Source: Clavelina lepadiformis (taxonomy: Eukaryota > Chordata > Ascidiacea > Aplousobranchia > Clavelinidae). From it: a DNA stretch of 64,000 nucleotides. Below are positions 32,045 through 45,200 of this stretch, in pieces. Position 1 is the first letter of the stretch; each line of letters opens with the position of its first letter. Both the position numbers and the translations under genes were made by a program. The notes below the pieces were generated by a model, which was not told the DNA's origin, searched no databases, and worked only from the letters and a program-made list of their open reading frames with translations. The stretch spans positions 12,843,820 through 12,907,819 of the forward strand of contig NC_135248.1 of NCBI RefSeq assembly GCF_947623445.1, in the 5' to 3' direction.

Positions 32045-34455
32045 CTCACATCTACCATAAATCGTAACTTATAAATTTCGCGTTATGCTTTCTGTTGACA
32101 TTTGACAACTCTTTTTTGCAGACTCCCGTCAAAATGCAATCCAAGTCAATCAATGCCTTCACTTCCAGCTTTACAGTACTGTTAAGTTTTGTATTATTGT
32201 GCAATTTTTATACTTTCTTCCTTTCCACTTGCGTTTTTTGTCGTCTAAACTAAAGAAACTTTGCTGGCATTACATTAAATACAAACAGTAATTTTGTAAA
32301 CGTGCTGGAATCGGAAGACTTTCTTTATGTCTTTTGATATTTCTTGACTTTCTGTTTTTAATGTTTCGTTTGTTTGTTTTCATTTTTATTTACCTTCGGG
32401 CCCTTAAACTAGCCTGTACCCTCACAAACCTAGCTTAGGTGGGATCAAAGTGTGGAATAGAATAGGATAAAGATATCCGACATTCTGTATAAGTGCCGCC
32501 ATCTATGGGAAGCGCAAAATGTCAGAGATCCAAAATGTTAGAGACCTTATTTCGTTTAGATTATCCAGCACTATTTTATTATTTATTAAATTGCTTTATT
32601 ATCTATTTTATTATTTATTAAATTTATTAATTATTTAATATTTTTAAATTTATTTATTACTAGTATTATTACTAGTTATTTTGTCCATGCCAGCGAATTT
32701 GTCTGTTTTGTTTTTTAAGTTTCCAGGTAAATTATTACAGAATGAAACAAACAAACAGAATGAAACTAGGCTACAGGTGTGCCGCACATCAGTTTTGACT
32801 TTGTCTAACAACAACAGGCCATAACGCGACCATCGTCCGTCTCTTATTGCCTTCTATAAAATTCACACATTACATTGCGACATACCGGCTAGCACCCTAA
32901 CATTTCATAGGTGAGGTAGCGTCATGAGTTGTCTCTGTCATCTGTTCTACATTAAAATCTTAAGTTTTCTTTTTTTGTCCCCATATGCTATGAGTTCGCC
33001 CAAACTTGTTGTTTCAATTTAACGCATTTGCGGTGGTTATTTACAGGTTACAGGTAATCATATGAAATGAAACATCGATAAACAGGTAGGCCGACTTCCC
33101 CTGGCTTTAAGAGAAGGCGGTTGCATACTGTAGGTCTAGCTGAAACCTACCAAATCCTGTACCTATAGTATTTGGTTTGTTCTAACTGTCTTTATCCCGC
33201 TTCTCTATGCATCAGTATTGCAAAGTGGGGGATCTCCCGTACCTAAAGAACCGTTCCGACGACTGTCACCTTGACGCAGTGGAACGGCTTACTTGTGAAA
33301 ACAAAGAGCAGTTGACTGTTTGGCATCATCAGATGCATTCAGCTTTAACAAGCGTTTCAAAAATTAAGTCAAAACTCTCGTTCAGAAATTTCGCCTTTCC
33401 GCCCACAATTTGGACAGCGGTAAAAATGGGATTATTAAGTCTCAAACCTCCTTTCAAACGCCATGTCACAATGCACTTTGGAAGGTTAGGCCTACAGGTT
33501 TCTTTCAAATCATTCCCAGTGATATGGTTATAGTTGAAGGCTCAAAATTGTAATAGGCAGCAATATGTTGAAATGGTTATCTCGTAAAATATTCATTGTT
33601 TCCTTGTGATACAATTGTATCGAGTAGATAACTGCCAGCGTGAATTAATAGTCGTCAGTTTCTTTCAGCGCACAATTTCGCAGCGAAACAGATTAAACGT
33701 CTGTGTAAATTCAGTTGTCGACCTTACATAGCTTTGCGGTCCACGACATTTATGCACAAGGTCTACAAGTCCAATGCTTACGAAAACAAGAAATGTATTT
33801 ATCGACCTGTTTTGTTTCCAAAAATTCGGCAACTGATGTTAGAAAACCACCTCATCTTATCTTGTGTTCTTAACTTAACTGACGTGCACGGTCAGTAACG
33901 CATGTTTAATACGAAAACGACTTTCTACACGAGGTTCTGACATAAAAGAAAACGTAAAAGAACGCAATTCATGTTCAAAACATACAAAACGATGCTTGTT
34001 GATTTTTAAATCCTGGAAATATGAAAGCAAAATGTTTGTTATTAAAACAATGCAAACACCGCCTACAAAGTTTTGGAAATGGCGCAGTTTACTAAAATTA
34101 TATTTAAATTCTTCGGTCGTATTATTTCCAATTTACACCTATTTTTTAGTATTATTACACCTATTGTGTTCCATTGTATCCAGTCTTACATACAGGCCTA
34201 CAGTGTTGATTTCTGTGTACTGGGTATTAATTGTATTTATTGTAAACAGCGTTATGGTTTAAATTGTGTGTTTTACTCCCAAACCAATAAAGTTTATAAT
34301 TTCGAATGTTTAAAGAACGAGTATGCCGCTGTATAGTTCTGGCGTTTCACACATCAACTTCGTACTATAGCTCCCATGTTCGGTTCCCTACCCAGGCATT
34401 TGACGCGTGGTTATTTACGGTAATAAACCCAATACTATTCACGCTCTTCTCATTT
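32045..34455. other. Gene-poor region with AT-rich low-complexity tract
   Basis: 32565-32670 is a nearly pure A/T stretch of TTTATTATTTATTAAA-like units. An open frame at 33207-33533 has no recognisable family. Nothing else supported. Confidence 0.5.
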
Positions 34456-34650
34456 ACCACTTTGTAGCTCGTTTGCTTCGACGCCGCAAGTTCCAGGTTC
34501 GATTTCCAGCCATACAGCCGAGTCATGAGTGAATAAAACACAATTTGGAGAGGTAGTTATCTGGTGTTCGGCCGTAAGCCACTTATCAGTTCTTAAAACT
34601 ACGGTGCCTGCCCGGATGAAGGCACAGTTTATGGAGCGGCACAGTAGTGA
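34456..34650 (+). repeat. tRNA-derived SINE, copy 1
   Basis: Begins with a tRNA-like head: GTAGCTCG near 34467 where a pol III A box would lie, and GGTTCGATTTCC (34495-34506) as a B box. A unique body of about 150 bases follows. The head is shared with the sequence at 36109-36290. Confidence 0.55.
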
Positions 34651-35455
34651 GCATTTTTATTTGGATCGTCTCTTCCGAAACATATATATTTGAAACTCAG
34701 AGCAAAGCAAAGAAATGGATCTAGCAAGATTGCTCGTATAAATTCTGCCTCTTAGCATTACTACATAGCAGGTGTGACTATTGCATGTATACCATTTGTA
34801 ATGGAATGATTGGTTATTGTTGTTGAACTTGACTGTACCAGTCACTCCAATACAATCTTTGATTGTCTGAATGTTTATTGTCTTCGATATAATGAGTCTC
34901 AAGGCCGTTGTTTGCTTAATCAATCCTAGACTCGTTTGTTCAGCTAAAAGCTGATTGTCTTGCAGAGCTGACAAACAGAGTTGTCCGACCTGGCACTGAG
35001 TTTATCTTAAATTGTACTGTTCAGTAGTTTGCACAAGTTTGTTGATTGTATAAACTGGTTATATTGTTTCTTCGTTATACGATTACAAATTGACAGAACA
35101 TTGGCACATCAACAGCACTTCATTCAACAGTCAATGTAATAGCATTTTTGGCTTAGCTATATTTAACTGCATTAGATTGCTGATTGCTGATTATTCCCAG
35201 ACTTGTTAATTCGTACTGTATCGCGCTAACAAACTTATTTTCGACAAACTGAACGCATACGAGAAAGGCAAAATATTACGTCACAACAATGGTACAGGAA
35301 ATGATTGCGGGTCGTGTTACTCTTTGCTAAAACGACGCATAAGTATTAGAATTGTAAATCTCACATAATCTGTATATTAGTTTTGGTTATAATCACAATA
35401 TTATCACACATTCATTGTCATGATCTTATTCTGGTACAACATTGTACTACGCGAC

Positions 35456-35527
35456 GACCCCGTGACGCAGCGGTAGCGCATCTGACTCCAGATCAGAAGG
35501 TTGTGTGTTCAAATCATGTCGGTGTCC
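35456..35527 (+). tRNA. tRNA-Trp (CCA) gene, degenerate
   Basis: The sequence from GACCCCGTGACGCAG through CTCCAGA to GGTGTC matches animal tRNA-Trp, with anticodon CCA within TCTGACTCCAGATCAGA and T-loop TTCAAAT. The anticodon stem is perfect. There is a C-T mismatch in the acceptor stem, an A-C pair at the top of the D stem and weakened T-stem pairs, mostly at former CpG sites. A run of five T's lies 9 bases downstream. It is either a decaying gene copy or the head of a SINE; no intact second copy is in the window. Confidence 0.6.
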
Positions 35528-35947
35528 TTTAAACTTTTTATCTCAAAGTCATGATTCTGACGAACGGCTTCAGGTCAATTCAATTCCCGGAGAATTCGAC
35601 TCAAGATAACTAAAACTCAGGATGACCCAATCAACATCTGTGGGTTGAATAATCCTTGCGTTCAATCATTCTTGGTTTCATAGCACGTTGGTTGAATTGT
35701 CCAGAGTTGAAGCGATCGTGGGTTAAATTGACACCCTGACGAACAGAGGACAATGCATAGCAGGTGGAAGGCGTTGCTTACATGATCATTGCACGCAGCG
35801 CGGTCACGGAAATGATCGCGCCCTTTGTCATTGACATCGGTGCAAAGGATGACGTTTCGAGTCCTCGCAAACTTCAACTTAATTAATTTTTCCAAATTTT
35901 TTTTACCTAATGTTGGTAACTAAGTTGATTAAAGATGGTTACTCCCA

Positions 35948-36020
35948 AGAAACGTTGTAGCTCGCGATATATCTCACAGAAAACGGAGGAAAAGGTCTTG
36001 GGTTCAGCTCCCCGTACAGC
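35948..36020 (+). repeat. tRNA-like SINE head
   Basis: TTGTAGCTCGCG followed about 45 bases later by GGTTCAGCTCCCC repeats the GTAGCTCG...GGTTC layout of the copies at 34.46 and 36.11 kb. No clear body or tail was defined. Confidence 0.4.
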
Positions 36021-36108
36021 TATGTGATTGAATCTTTTTCGTTTCAAAATTTAACAACTGATGCATCATCGTTGGTTATATACGTTGCACCACATGGTAT
36101 GTATGTGC

Positions 36109-36305
36109 CACTTCGTAGCTCGTGTGCTTCGACACTGCATTCGGTGCTGCAGGTCTTAGGTTCGATACCCGGCCTGGGTATCGGCAGCAGCATGAAATGA
36201 CCAGCGTGAAAGTCAGTAGCCTCAAACACAGAGTATGAGGTAGGACAAGGGGTCCGGCCGGAACCGGGGAAGGGATTCGTGGTGAGCACTGACGATTATA
36301 ACAAT
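36109..36305 (+). repeat. tRNA-derived SINE, copy 2
   Basis: Head TCGTAGCTCGTGTGCTTCGA then GGTTCGATACCC (36161-36172), a near-perfect pol III B box. Followed by a GC-richer body with GGTCCGGCCGGAACCGG and ending near GTGGTGAGCACTGA. The head matches copy 1 over most of its length. Confidence 0.6.
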
Positions 36306-39300
36306 TTTTTATTTCGGTAGGTTAATGATTAAGATATATATTTGAATTTTTTGACAAAATAGCTTTCTGCGTTTGGCTCGATTGGATAAATTTTGCCTAC
36401 TGTGGTTGGTGCTAATTTGTAGTTGTGTAGCCCCGAACCTAATCCATGCGGAGTCGGCTTAAATAAAGCTCGCCTGTTTTTCTCACATATCTCGACTAAC
36501 AACGTTGTCGCTACTCTTAAATCTACCATGTAGCTGTATGTTCCAAACCCTCACAGCCCGATTTTTGACTGCGTAAAGCCGCAGAAAATAATTGGTTCAG
36601 AGAAAACTTAAATACGTTCCAAGTTGGAACTTCCAACCTGCCATCAAAGGCGAGTGTATGGTGTACCGAAACAATGTTTTTCCCCCATCTACTGTTTTAA
36701 GCATTTTGCTTGAACACATCACCCGTTCGACTGCTTCGGTTTTTTAAATTCTTTTTTTGTAGGTTAACTTTTATGGTTTTTAATGGCCGTGCTGGTAGTT
36801 ACAAGCAATTGCTACCTTTATTTTTGAACATGTTTTAAGCCTTCTCGGCTGTAATTTTTTCCCCTTCATTAGCGCATACTTGTCAACAACCGGCTTGATC
36901 TTTTCGTCCCCACCGTGTTATTACTAAAAATGAAATGATTGAATTGGAAATTGATCATTACAAAAGTTGAACATTTACCGTTTGAGCAAGTCGCGCCCTA
37001 AAACGATCGTGTAAGGAACGTATCTCTGCAACACAGGCATCCATCTTTGTTTTGTTATCATTCAACTCAAGATGCAGTGCTCGAAATGAGCAGAAAAATT
37101 AGTACGTATTTATCTGATCATATGCAAGTCATTCCTAAGACAGTTACTCATTAGCAATAATCACGCCATGAGATGAGATTCGTAGGTATTGCTGTAAAAG
37201 TCAACAAACTTCATTGTTCAACTTCCGAAATGGCAGAAGCCGCAACGCCGGCACGTGACAGAGACGGATGTTACTGTACAACATCGACTGGCGCGGTACA
37301 CAACCCAATATGACACCGGCACACAACGTAACTGCACCTTGACGTTCCGAAAGGGCGAAGAAAATACAAATGAGTGAGCACGGCAAGAAGAAATGCGCAA
37401 AAACTGTCACGCTGTTGGGCAAAAATAATTTTAATTATTGAAATAACCACTGTGATGAAATTCAACAAGAATCGAAAACCAGGAAATTTATGAGTTTTGT
37501 ATCGGAGTCTTAAAAAGTCATTGGTCTTAAAACAAAACAGTCGGTTCCCTCCAAGCTGTAGCTGGAACCATAGCAAGCAACACCAAGCAACTGTCAAGAT
37601 GGGCGGGAAACCTCCAACAGAGACATACAACGAGATGCAAGCCAAAAAGGATTCGAGAGCTTGATAAATTGCATTAAAACCAACTTGAAAAGCCCCTGAT
37701 TTGAACGGCATCCCGGCTCATCTCTATGACCGAAAACGTATTTTTGATTTGATTAAATAAAAACTTTAAAACACAAAACTAACTATTTCACCCCCACCGA
37801 ACTTTTAAATTGGTCACACAGCCCATTGTTTTAGCTCTTTAGAAGCTAATGGAAAATCGTTTTAGCCTAAAAGGAATATCTAGTACATGATCATGATGGT
37901 TAATATAATCATAAAGCTTGTCAACAACAAAGCTTCACCCTCACCACTAACCACGGCAACGACACATCGAGAACAGCGCCCCACAAAGACCAGTCTTGCC
38001 CCTGTTCTGTTGAACGTCCACAACCATGATGTCGTGCCGCTGATACAATGACTGGTGGGCTTGTGTTGCTCCTTCACATAAACGTAACAATGATCTTCGT
38101 TTATGCCATCCATCCATCCGCTCAGACAGACGCAAACATGTCCCTCCCTGTTACAGCTCGACTGGACGCCATGTCATAAACCTGGAGGACAATGGAATAA
38201 CAACCGTTTATTATGACGTACAATTGATCAATTGTTAATATTTCTATGGATATAATTTCAATTGTTTGACATTACAAAATAAACAGCACAAAACATTTGG
38301 TGAAGGTGGATTTGAAACATATTAACCTTCAGCAAAGTACAACAATACCTTTTTGGTTCAGCAAATAATACTACCAGTGGCTTTAGCTAATTGCATATTT
38401 GAATTCGAAACAACCTTGTTTCAGAACAACAACACTACACTACAATAGTGCACAGCGGACATATACAGACGAAACCGGATACTTGTTCATCAGTGTAATG
38501 AATAAATCATTAAACTACTTCAGATTCAAAAATTCTAAACCCAGTTCTGTTTAAGGCAACCACTTTGTCATGAACTATATATGTAGGAATGTTAACAAGA
38601 CCAATAATTATTGCACTGAACATAAACTGATGATGGAAGTTCAGATGTAGATGACTGTATGGGACACAACTCGTTCAAGAGCTCGAAGAAACCAAACTCT
38701 TCAAGGTGTTTGATGCCTTACCACTCTCCACAATCTCAAGTGATCTCCACTTGTGCTGAGGTCACGATAATCCGATTTGGGATCAGGAATCCACATCGTT
38801 TTTCTGCACGGATGTGGATGGTTAAACATGCTCTTGGCCTTGAATTCTGCCCTTTGCTCATCAAGTTAAAAAATTTGATGAAATTTAACTTGGCCATGAG
38901 CCAACAACAAAATTGATTATGCTTAGAATGGTGCAATTACATTCTTGGTATAAACAATGACATTTATTAATGTGCTTATCTTGTACCAAGTCTTATGTGT
39001 TGATCAGATAAGTTTCTTGTTTAAAGTGAAAATATTTAAAGTAGATCAGATGAAAGTTGTTAAGACAAAATTTTAAACCAACCAAGAACTCGAGAAAGGG
39101 CAACCCACCATACATTGTGGTAGTGTGCAGGAGAGCAAGCTTAATAGGCACAAAGTCTTTGACCATCTTTCAATATTCTTTTATACCTGGGCTAGAAATT
39201 TTTATCAGCATTAATTGTAAAACAAACAAAACACATAATGTACTTTCACCATTTAAGAGAAATGCATAGAAGCTAGCTTAGAAAGCTATGTAGGATTGCA

Positions 39301-40831
39301 TAGAAATGACGAATTATTCAAGCAGGTAGAAATCACACAGGTCGATGAGGCCTTTGAGCTCAATTACTTTCACAACAAGCACAAACTATTGAATTAAATG
39401 AATTCAAATTAAGCGAGTATACTGAATATCTGATCAAAAGCTACAGATTCGACAAAACGACAACAACTATAATTAATTTATCCATGTAGAAAAGGTATTA
39501 TGTACTGTGATGACACCATTTTACACACAATCACAAACTATCTATTAATATGCAGAATATAACACACAATTCCCATTTACCTACACTGTCATCAGGTTGC
39601 TGCACAATAAACTTGCGGAGACACTGCTTGATTTAACTTGCTATTCGGTCTTAATTTACCTGCCGAATTAATGATCTGACTCCGTGGTTGCGTGCGGTTA
39701 GAAATCTCTAACCTTAACGTGTTACTACTGTTATTAACCGAAAGCTATTACGATTAACAGATACAGTTTATTAGAAAACAATCCTTTATTGTAGGAGCTG
39801 TACAGGTTCCGATTATAATACGTTCACAACTTAACATTCATCATTTAAGACAAGTTTAGCAAATTACATTTTAACGCGACTGACGTAATACGTTCGTACG
39901 ATTCAATATCTCTGACTGAGCGTCTACACGCACAAAAGTTTAAGCTTATAACAGCGTGGAGCGCTGTGAACGGAAATATTCAACACAAAATACACGAACA
40001 TTTCAAAACGCGCGAACGATGAACACAAAGCGTTGGCAATGGGAATTACATTCAGTTAAAACTAGGATGTTATGAAATCGCCTGGTAACGTACTAAACGG
40101 CGTTTTCACATAAAGTTATTTAGAGCTCGTTTCCAAATGTTGCATAACGATTGCCGTTTTTAGCAAGTTGCAGCTGCAACCAGATTGCATCTGCAGCCAA
40201 ATTGCAGCTTGCAGAATTGCTGATTGCAGTTTTGTCAATGAACAATGTTTCAGTAACTAAATGGCGCATACGTTCTCACAATTGATATATCGGTCTTGGT
40301 TGTGGCTCCCAAGCCACTACAAACTCACGCACTTACACTTTGTTGTTGTATTCCTCGAAGATGCCAATGGTGAGTCGAAACTTGTCGCTATGTATGCTCG
40401 AGCTTGCGCCATGCACTTTTTATGACACGTTATATTTGTAGATTTCTTTCAGCTTTGCTATCGAGGATATTTCTTTAAGTCGGTGATGATCATACATCTC
40501 AAATGAAGTGTCAGATGTAATGAATGAGGTCAGATAGGTTGTAAATCTCGTGTAATTTACAAAAAAATTTAGAAACATTTCCTATACTGCAAAAAGAAAA
40601 CAAATTTATTAAGTGAGAAGAGTATTTATTAAGGTTGGATAGCTCTGGAGCCCAATTAATAACTTAATAAAGTTGGACATTAAACAAGATGCCACAATCG
40701 GATGCAGTCTAATACTGTAATAACACAACAATATGTTATGTAACAATCGCCAGACTCAAAAGCATGCCAGTATAGCTAAAGCCAGGGGGTGCAGTTCAGT
40801 TAAAATCCGGGTGCATTTTATCTTGTTGGCT
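36306..40831. other. Gene-poor region
   Basis: The longest open frame is 146 codons (37271-37711, -); it is hydrophobic and has no recognisable family. Frames at 37880-38135 (-) and 38659-38916 (+) are likewise unassigned. Near 40165-40235 there is a short cluster of TTGCAGCT-like units (imperfect repeats). No splice-framed exon could be supported. Confidence 0.5.
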
Positions 40832-41090
40832 AGGTAGCCGAGTGGTTGCAGTGCTGGCCTTGCAATATTTGAAGCTCGTGTTCCATGTTCAATACCAAGA
40901 GACGTTATACGGTTGCAATGAACTTGGGCGAGGCATTAACGACACCTACTGCTGTTCAGTTGACCTGATGTACAGCCGGACTGCAGAGTATGGCCATTTT
41001 CTGAAAAATCTTCGATGTGCCAAACAACGAAAAATGACAAATGCGGTGTGGAAAAATGCTCAGCTGCAATGGAACTGCAAAATTACACAT
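40832..41090 (+). repeat. tRNA-derived SINE, Leu/Ser-like head
   Basis: GGTAGCCGAGTGGTT (from 40842) is a canonical A box of class II tRNAs, and GTTCAATACC about 45 bases later is a B-box-like motif. The remainder is a body of unknown origin, giving a chance open frame over 40842-41093. Confidence 0.55.
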
Positions 41091-42291
41091 TAATGTACAC
41101 AGTTTCACTTGTTTAATCTTTAACTCAATTGAAAATTGAGTGCACAGAACTTCTGTCTAAGTTATTAAGGGCAATATAACGCACCTTAAGTGCGGCAGAG
41201 AGTCTCATTAAAACCAGTATTGAGTGCGCCTATGGATATGCCAAACTCTGCAGTGTGTAAATACCTCAAGAAAACCTAGATACACAAAAGCAGCAATTTC
41301 ATATTTGTTGTATTTTTAGTGATACAGAAGACTGTAAAATTTTATCATCGACAACATGTAACACTGAAAACTAAACTCGAACCCACACATCTCAGACACA
41401 TTGACTGTTTGCTTGCGCAATGGGGAAAATGCCAAACAGAAAAACGCTAATTACTACCAGGGAGGCGTGTACACGTTATTAGAAAACACAAGTGCCCGAG
41501 GGAGCAAACACATTACGGTTCTATAACACAAATCGTATCAATATCAATGGTTGCTTCACAACCAACAGTACGAGCCAGTTGACAAACGAGCATGAGCGAC
41601 TAAAATCACAACGACAGTAATGAAATGCGTCATAAATTACGCCAGCGAGTCAGGCAATACGGCTCCCCATAGGCTAGAAAGGATGTCTTATTGCTAGAAT
41701 TCTACACATCTCGTTTTAGTATGAAATATCGTATTGCACGAATTTAGAACTGTTCACCAGGTCCATTGAACATGAGCAAGCGTCCTTAATGACTTGGCCA
41801 AGGGTCTACTCGGTTACTGAGCCGAAATGATGGAAATAAGAAACGACTGATGAAATAACTGAAAACATCACAAAATCATAACGAAAAGTGACGTAAACAA
41901 TTAAGCTGGAATACCTACTGCAGTCTTTCATACCTTTGTCTTGTAACGCCGGCTTAAACAGAGAACTTTAGGCTTAAAACTTAAATTTTATATTTTTGTC
42001 TATCTTTTCGTTGGTAATTAAGCGATCAAGCGTAGATTTCCATTCAATGAGTACTAAATGTTTTTGCGGAAACATATTTAATTAGTTGTTATTGTAATAG
42101 TTCAAATTTTACCACCCTAAAATTTGGCGCCCAAAACAACTTCATAGTGTAATTGGTTTACAATCAATCAAGGTTTTATCAACAAGAGCGTTTTATCGGT
42201 TAAATATATTTGTTTGATCCACAAAATCTCTCAGGTCGCTAACCATCAAACCTTTGCAAATATCACCATATTGAGTGAGAGCAAAAAACTC
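41091..42291. other. Region downstream of the TRADD-N/LRR gene
   Basis: Expected to contain the 3' UTR of the minus-strand gene ending at 42292. No other feature seen. Confidence 0.5.
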
Positions 42292-45200
42292 TTAGTCTGG
42301 TTCATCTGTGGCTGTCTCTGCCCATTGACAATGATGCTCTCTGCGCATTCTCCAGCGAATATTCTCCGATTGTGAAAGCCGACTTGGACGACGACTCACA
42401 GAGCTTTCTCGACCGCTGATACTCAAGTCTGAGAGCACGAAAAATTCTTCTTGACTCATCATGAGGCCGCGTGTCTTTTTCGGCTGCACATTCGCAGACA
42501 TCAATCGGCCAACACGTGAGAGAATAGAATTGTATTCAGCTGGCAACGAAGTTAACAAATGAACGGCTGAATAAATTGGAACGGTGAACAGAATATAAAG
42601 CAAAGCAATCAACGTTAATTAACTTGGGAATGTAAACAAATTCGTTAAAACAAAGAAATCAAAGGAAATTATAACTAACATGACGTGGCGGTGACATGAC
42701 GCAAACAGCCACAGATCAAACTGGTCGCCAGTGATAGAATAGAACAACATTAATTATCAATAAAAACCAATGAACAAGTTTCTATGATAAGAAATATCGA
42801 AACTATCACAACAAAATAGCACAACCATATACGGTGTTTACAAAATCAATTAACTCGTATGTGACAAACAAATACAACTGTTACGTAACTATGCAAACTA
42901 ATACAGATATAAGTCACTTTTAAGCGACATTTCAACAGTTCTTCGCGTGGCGCATCAGGATATACGAGAACTGAATGTCTAAAAATCTCGAGTTCGATTC
43001 CCGACCAGGTCGCGATTGACAAAATATAATCGCGTTGGTCGCTCTTACTTTTGTGTAAAAGAATCGATTTTAAGAACGGTATTTACCGAAGTACAACCAA
43101 TTTCTTGCTTGAAGATGACTACGTCACACGGAGACGTCACTTTACTTTCGCGAGCGGAGTTCGACAAATTTACCATCGCGCCGACCAAGATCAAGACCAA
43201 CCCACACTTCCAACTATAAATTAAAAGTTTGAGATTAAATTCCTCTGCAATGTTCAACTTCACACAAACATAACAAGACATAAATAATACCGAGTCATCC
43301 AATTGGTCAAGGACTCGTTGAATTTCAGCAATTTCTGATTGGTTCGCAACGCGCTTCCCTTCTGTTGCGTCATCATCAGGGAAGCAATTGAACATAAGCA
43401 GCCTAACCTCGATTTTGTTGAAGAAGGATTTTGGAGGAATCTTCGGGATTATGTTGTCACCGATATAAAGCACTCTGATCTAGAGTTAAAATGTTTGTAA
43501 AATTAAACTACAACATGGTGTTATAACAAAGACTAATATCCTATTATTTAACTCATACAAGTTAACTGGTTAGTGTTAACTAATTAATAACTAACTAGCA
43601 TGATGGTAGCTTAGGCCTACAGTAGCCTACTGGACCAACACAAATTCTTCGATTTTGAGAAAAATAGAATGAATTTTAAGCGACCAACTTAAACCACGAT
43701 CGAGTATTCGTTGCAGAAATAAAACTTGATATTAAAGTCGCAAAAATATTTTTACTTTTGTAAAAATTTGAAATTTGCTTCTGGCCAAACCTTGGTCAGA
43801 TGCTGCTGATTTTAGCCTAAACTGAACCGATCAAATTTTGCCATTTTTCTCAATAAAACGAACGAATTTTAAGCGGCCAGGTTTACTGCGCATTCCAGAT
43901 CTATCAGCGATTTAAACAATAAAACTTGCGCGGGGAAATTACGCCCCGTTGAAACAAATTAAAACAAAATATTTCGACCAACAACAACGCACAGAATCTC
44001 AGCAAACCATGTTTGCTTAAAAGCGGGAAAAACTATTATGACGTCACAAGCAAAACACAGGCGCATTGTTACGACACATCGAGTTCGCAAACAAAGTTGA
44101 AGACGAACGAAAAAGTAGAAAGTAAAATAAATAAACAAACCTTTCCTGGCATTGCTTGAATTGCCTCAAATAATCGGCCGACATCTTCTGGTTTAGAAAA
44201 GCAACTGATCAGATCAAGCGACTTGATGCGTTTCTCAACTTTAGTGAGAATAAACAGGAACGAGTCAATTTGTGATTCTGTCAACTTGATATTGGATAAA
44301 TCCAGATTTTCTGGGAAGAGTTCCGCTGCATTCGTAGTGAGCTGCTCGTCAGTGCTGCATTCTTGGTGAGCTGCTAACCCTTCTGTGAGTTCCGCTACAT
44401 ACGTGGTGAGCTGTTCGTCATTGATTTGAAGAATTTGTTCATAAACACGCAGCAATTCCAGTACCTCATGTCCTAAACATATATAACTTTCGTTTTCACT
44501 TGTTTTACATTTAAATAACTGTAGGCCTATCTGTGACTTGAACCTGGTGTAGGCTAGGCTACAAGTTGGTTACAAGCGAATGTCAAAAACACATTTTATG
44601 ACTTACTGTGGCGCCCAACACACAAAGTTAACCGTAGATTTAAATTAGCGTCACAGGCATAGGCTATCTATTGTTGCAACTGAACACGATTACGATCGCA
44701 GCAACGCTATAGTTCTAATAGCACAGAGCCTAGGCCTAGGGCAAAAAATTAAGGATCTTGATAAAGTGCCCTGTTAACCATGGCTCGTAAAATCGTAAGA
44801 AAATCAAAATTTTTTACAGAAAAAATTAAAATGAGAGACCAAATTATGCGTGCTGTTGATTGGTTGAGGTAAACAGTTCGAAATTGGAGCAAGACCAACA
44901 AATATAAAACATGACTGTAACATGAAAATGGATAAAGACAAGCTCGGCAACCAGACCTCAAGCAGTGAAAAATCATGACCATGTTTAAATCAGTAAAAAA
45001 GATTTTTATACCATATAGCTATAGATTTAAGCTGTAAACTCATTACCAGCATATTTAAAATGACATAGTTCATTACATAACATAGAACTCAAACCAAGTA
45101 CTGAGTATAGTTTTATCAATTAGGTATAAGTCACACAACTAAATATGTGTGACATTTTTACACATTGGTTCATTCACACATAGAACAACAATTATCTCCA

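Noticed and set aside
33207-33533. 108-codon plus-strand frame
   Set aside because: No family resemblance and no supporting signals in a gene-poor, repeat-bearing region.
35456-35527. Calling the tRNA-Trp sequence a fully functional gene
   Set aside because: Acceptor, D and T stems each carry mismatches or weak pairs, and the discriminator is C, so it is listed as degenerate.
37271-37711. 146-codon hydrophobic minus-strand frame
   Set aside because: No domain or motif recognised, several other frames overlap it, and no splice or promoter context supports it.
43045-43407. Reading the open frame after the second LRR exon as certain coding sequence
   Set aside because: A GTTAGG donor after IPPKSFFNKIE and several later donors are possible; the continuation is plausible but unresolved, so it was left out of the exon list.
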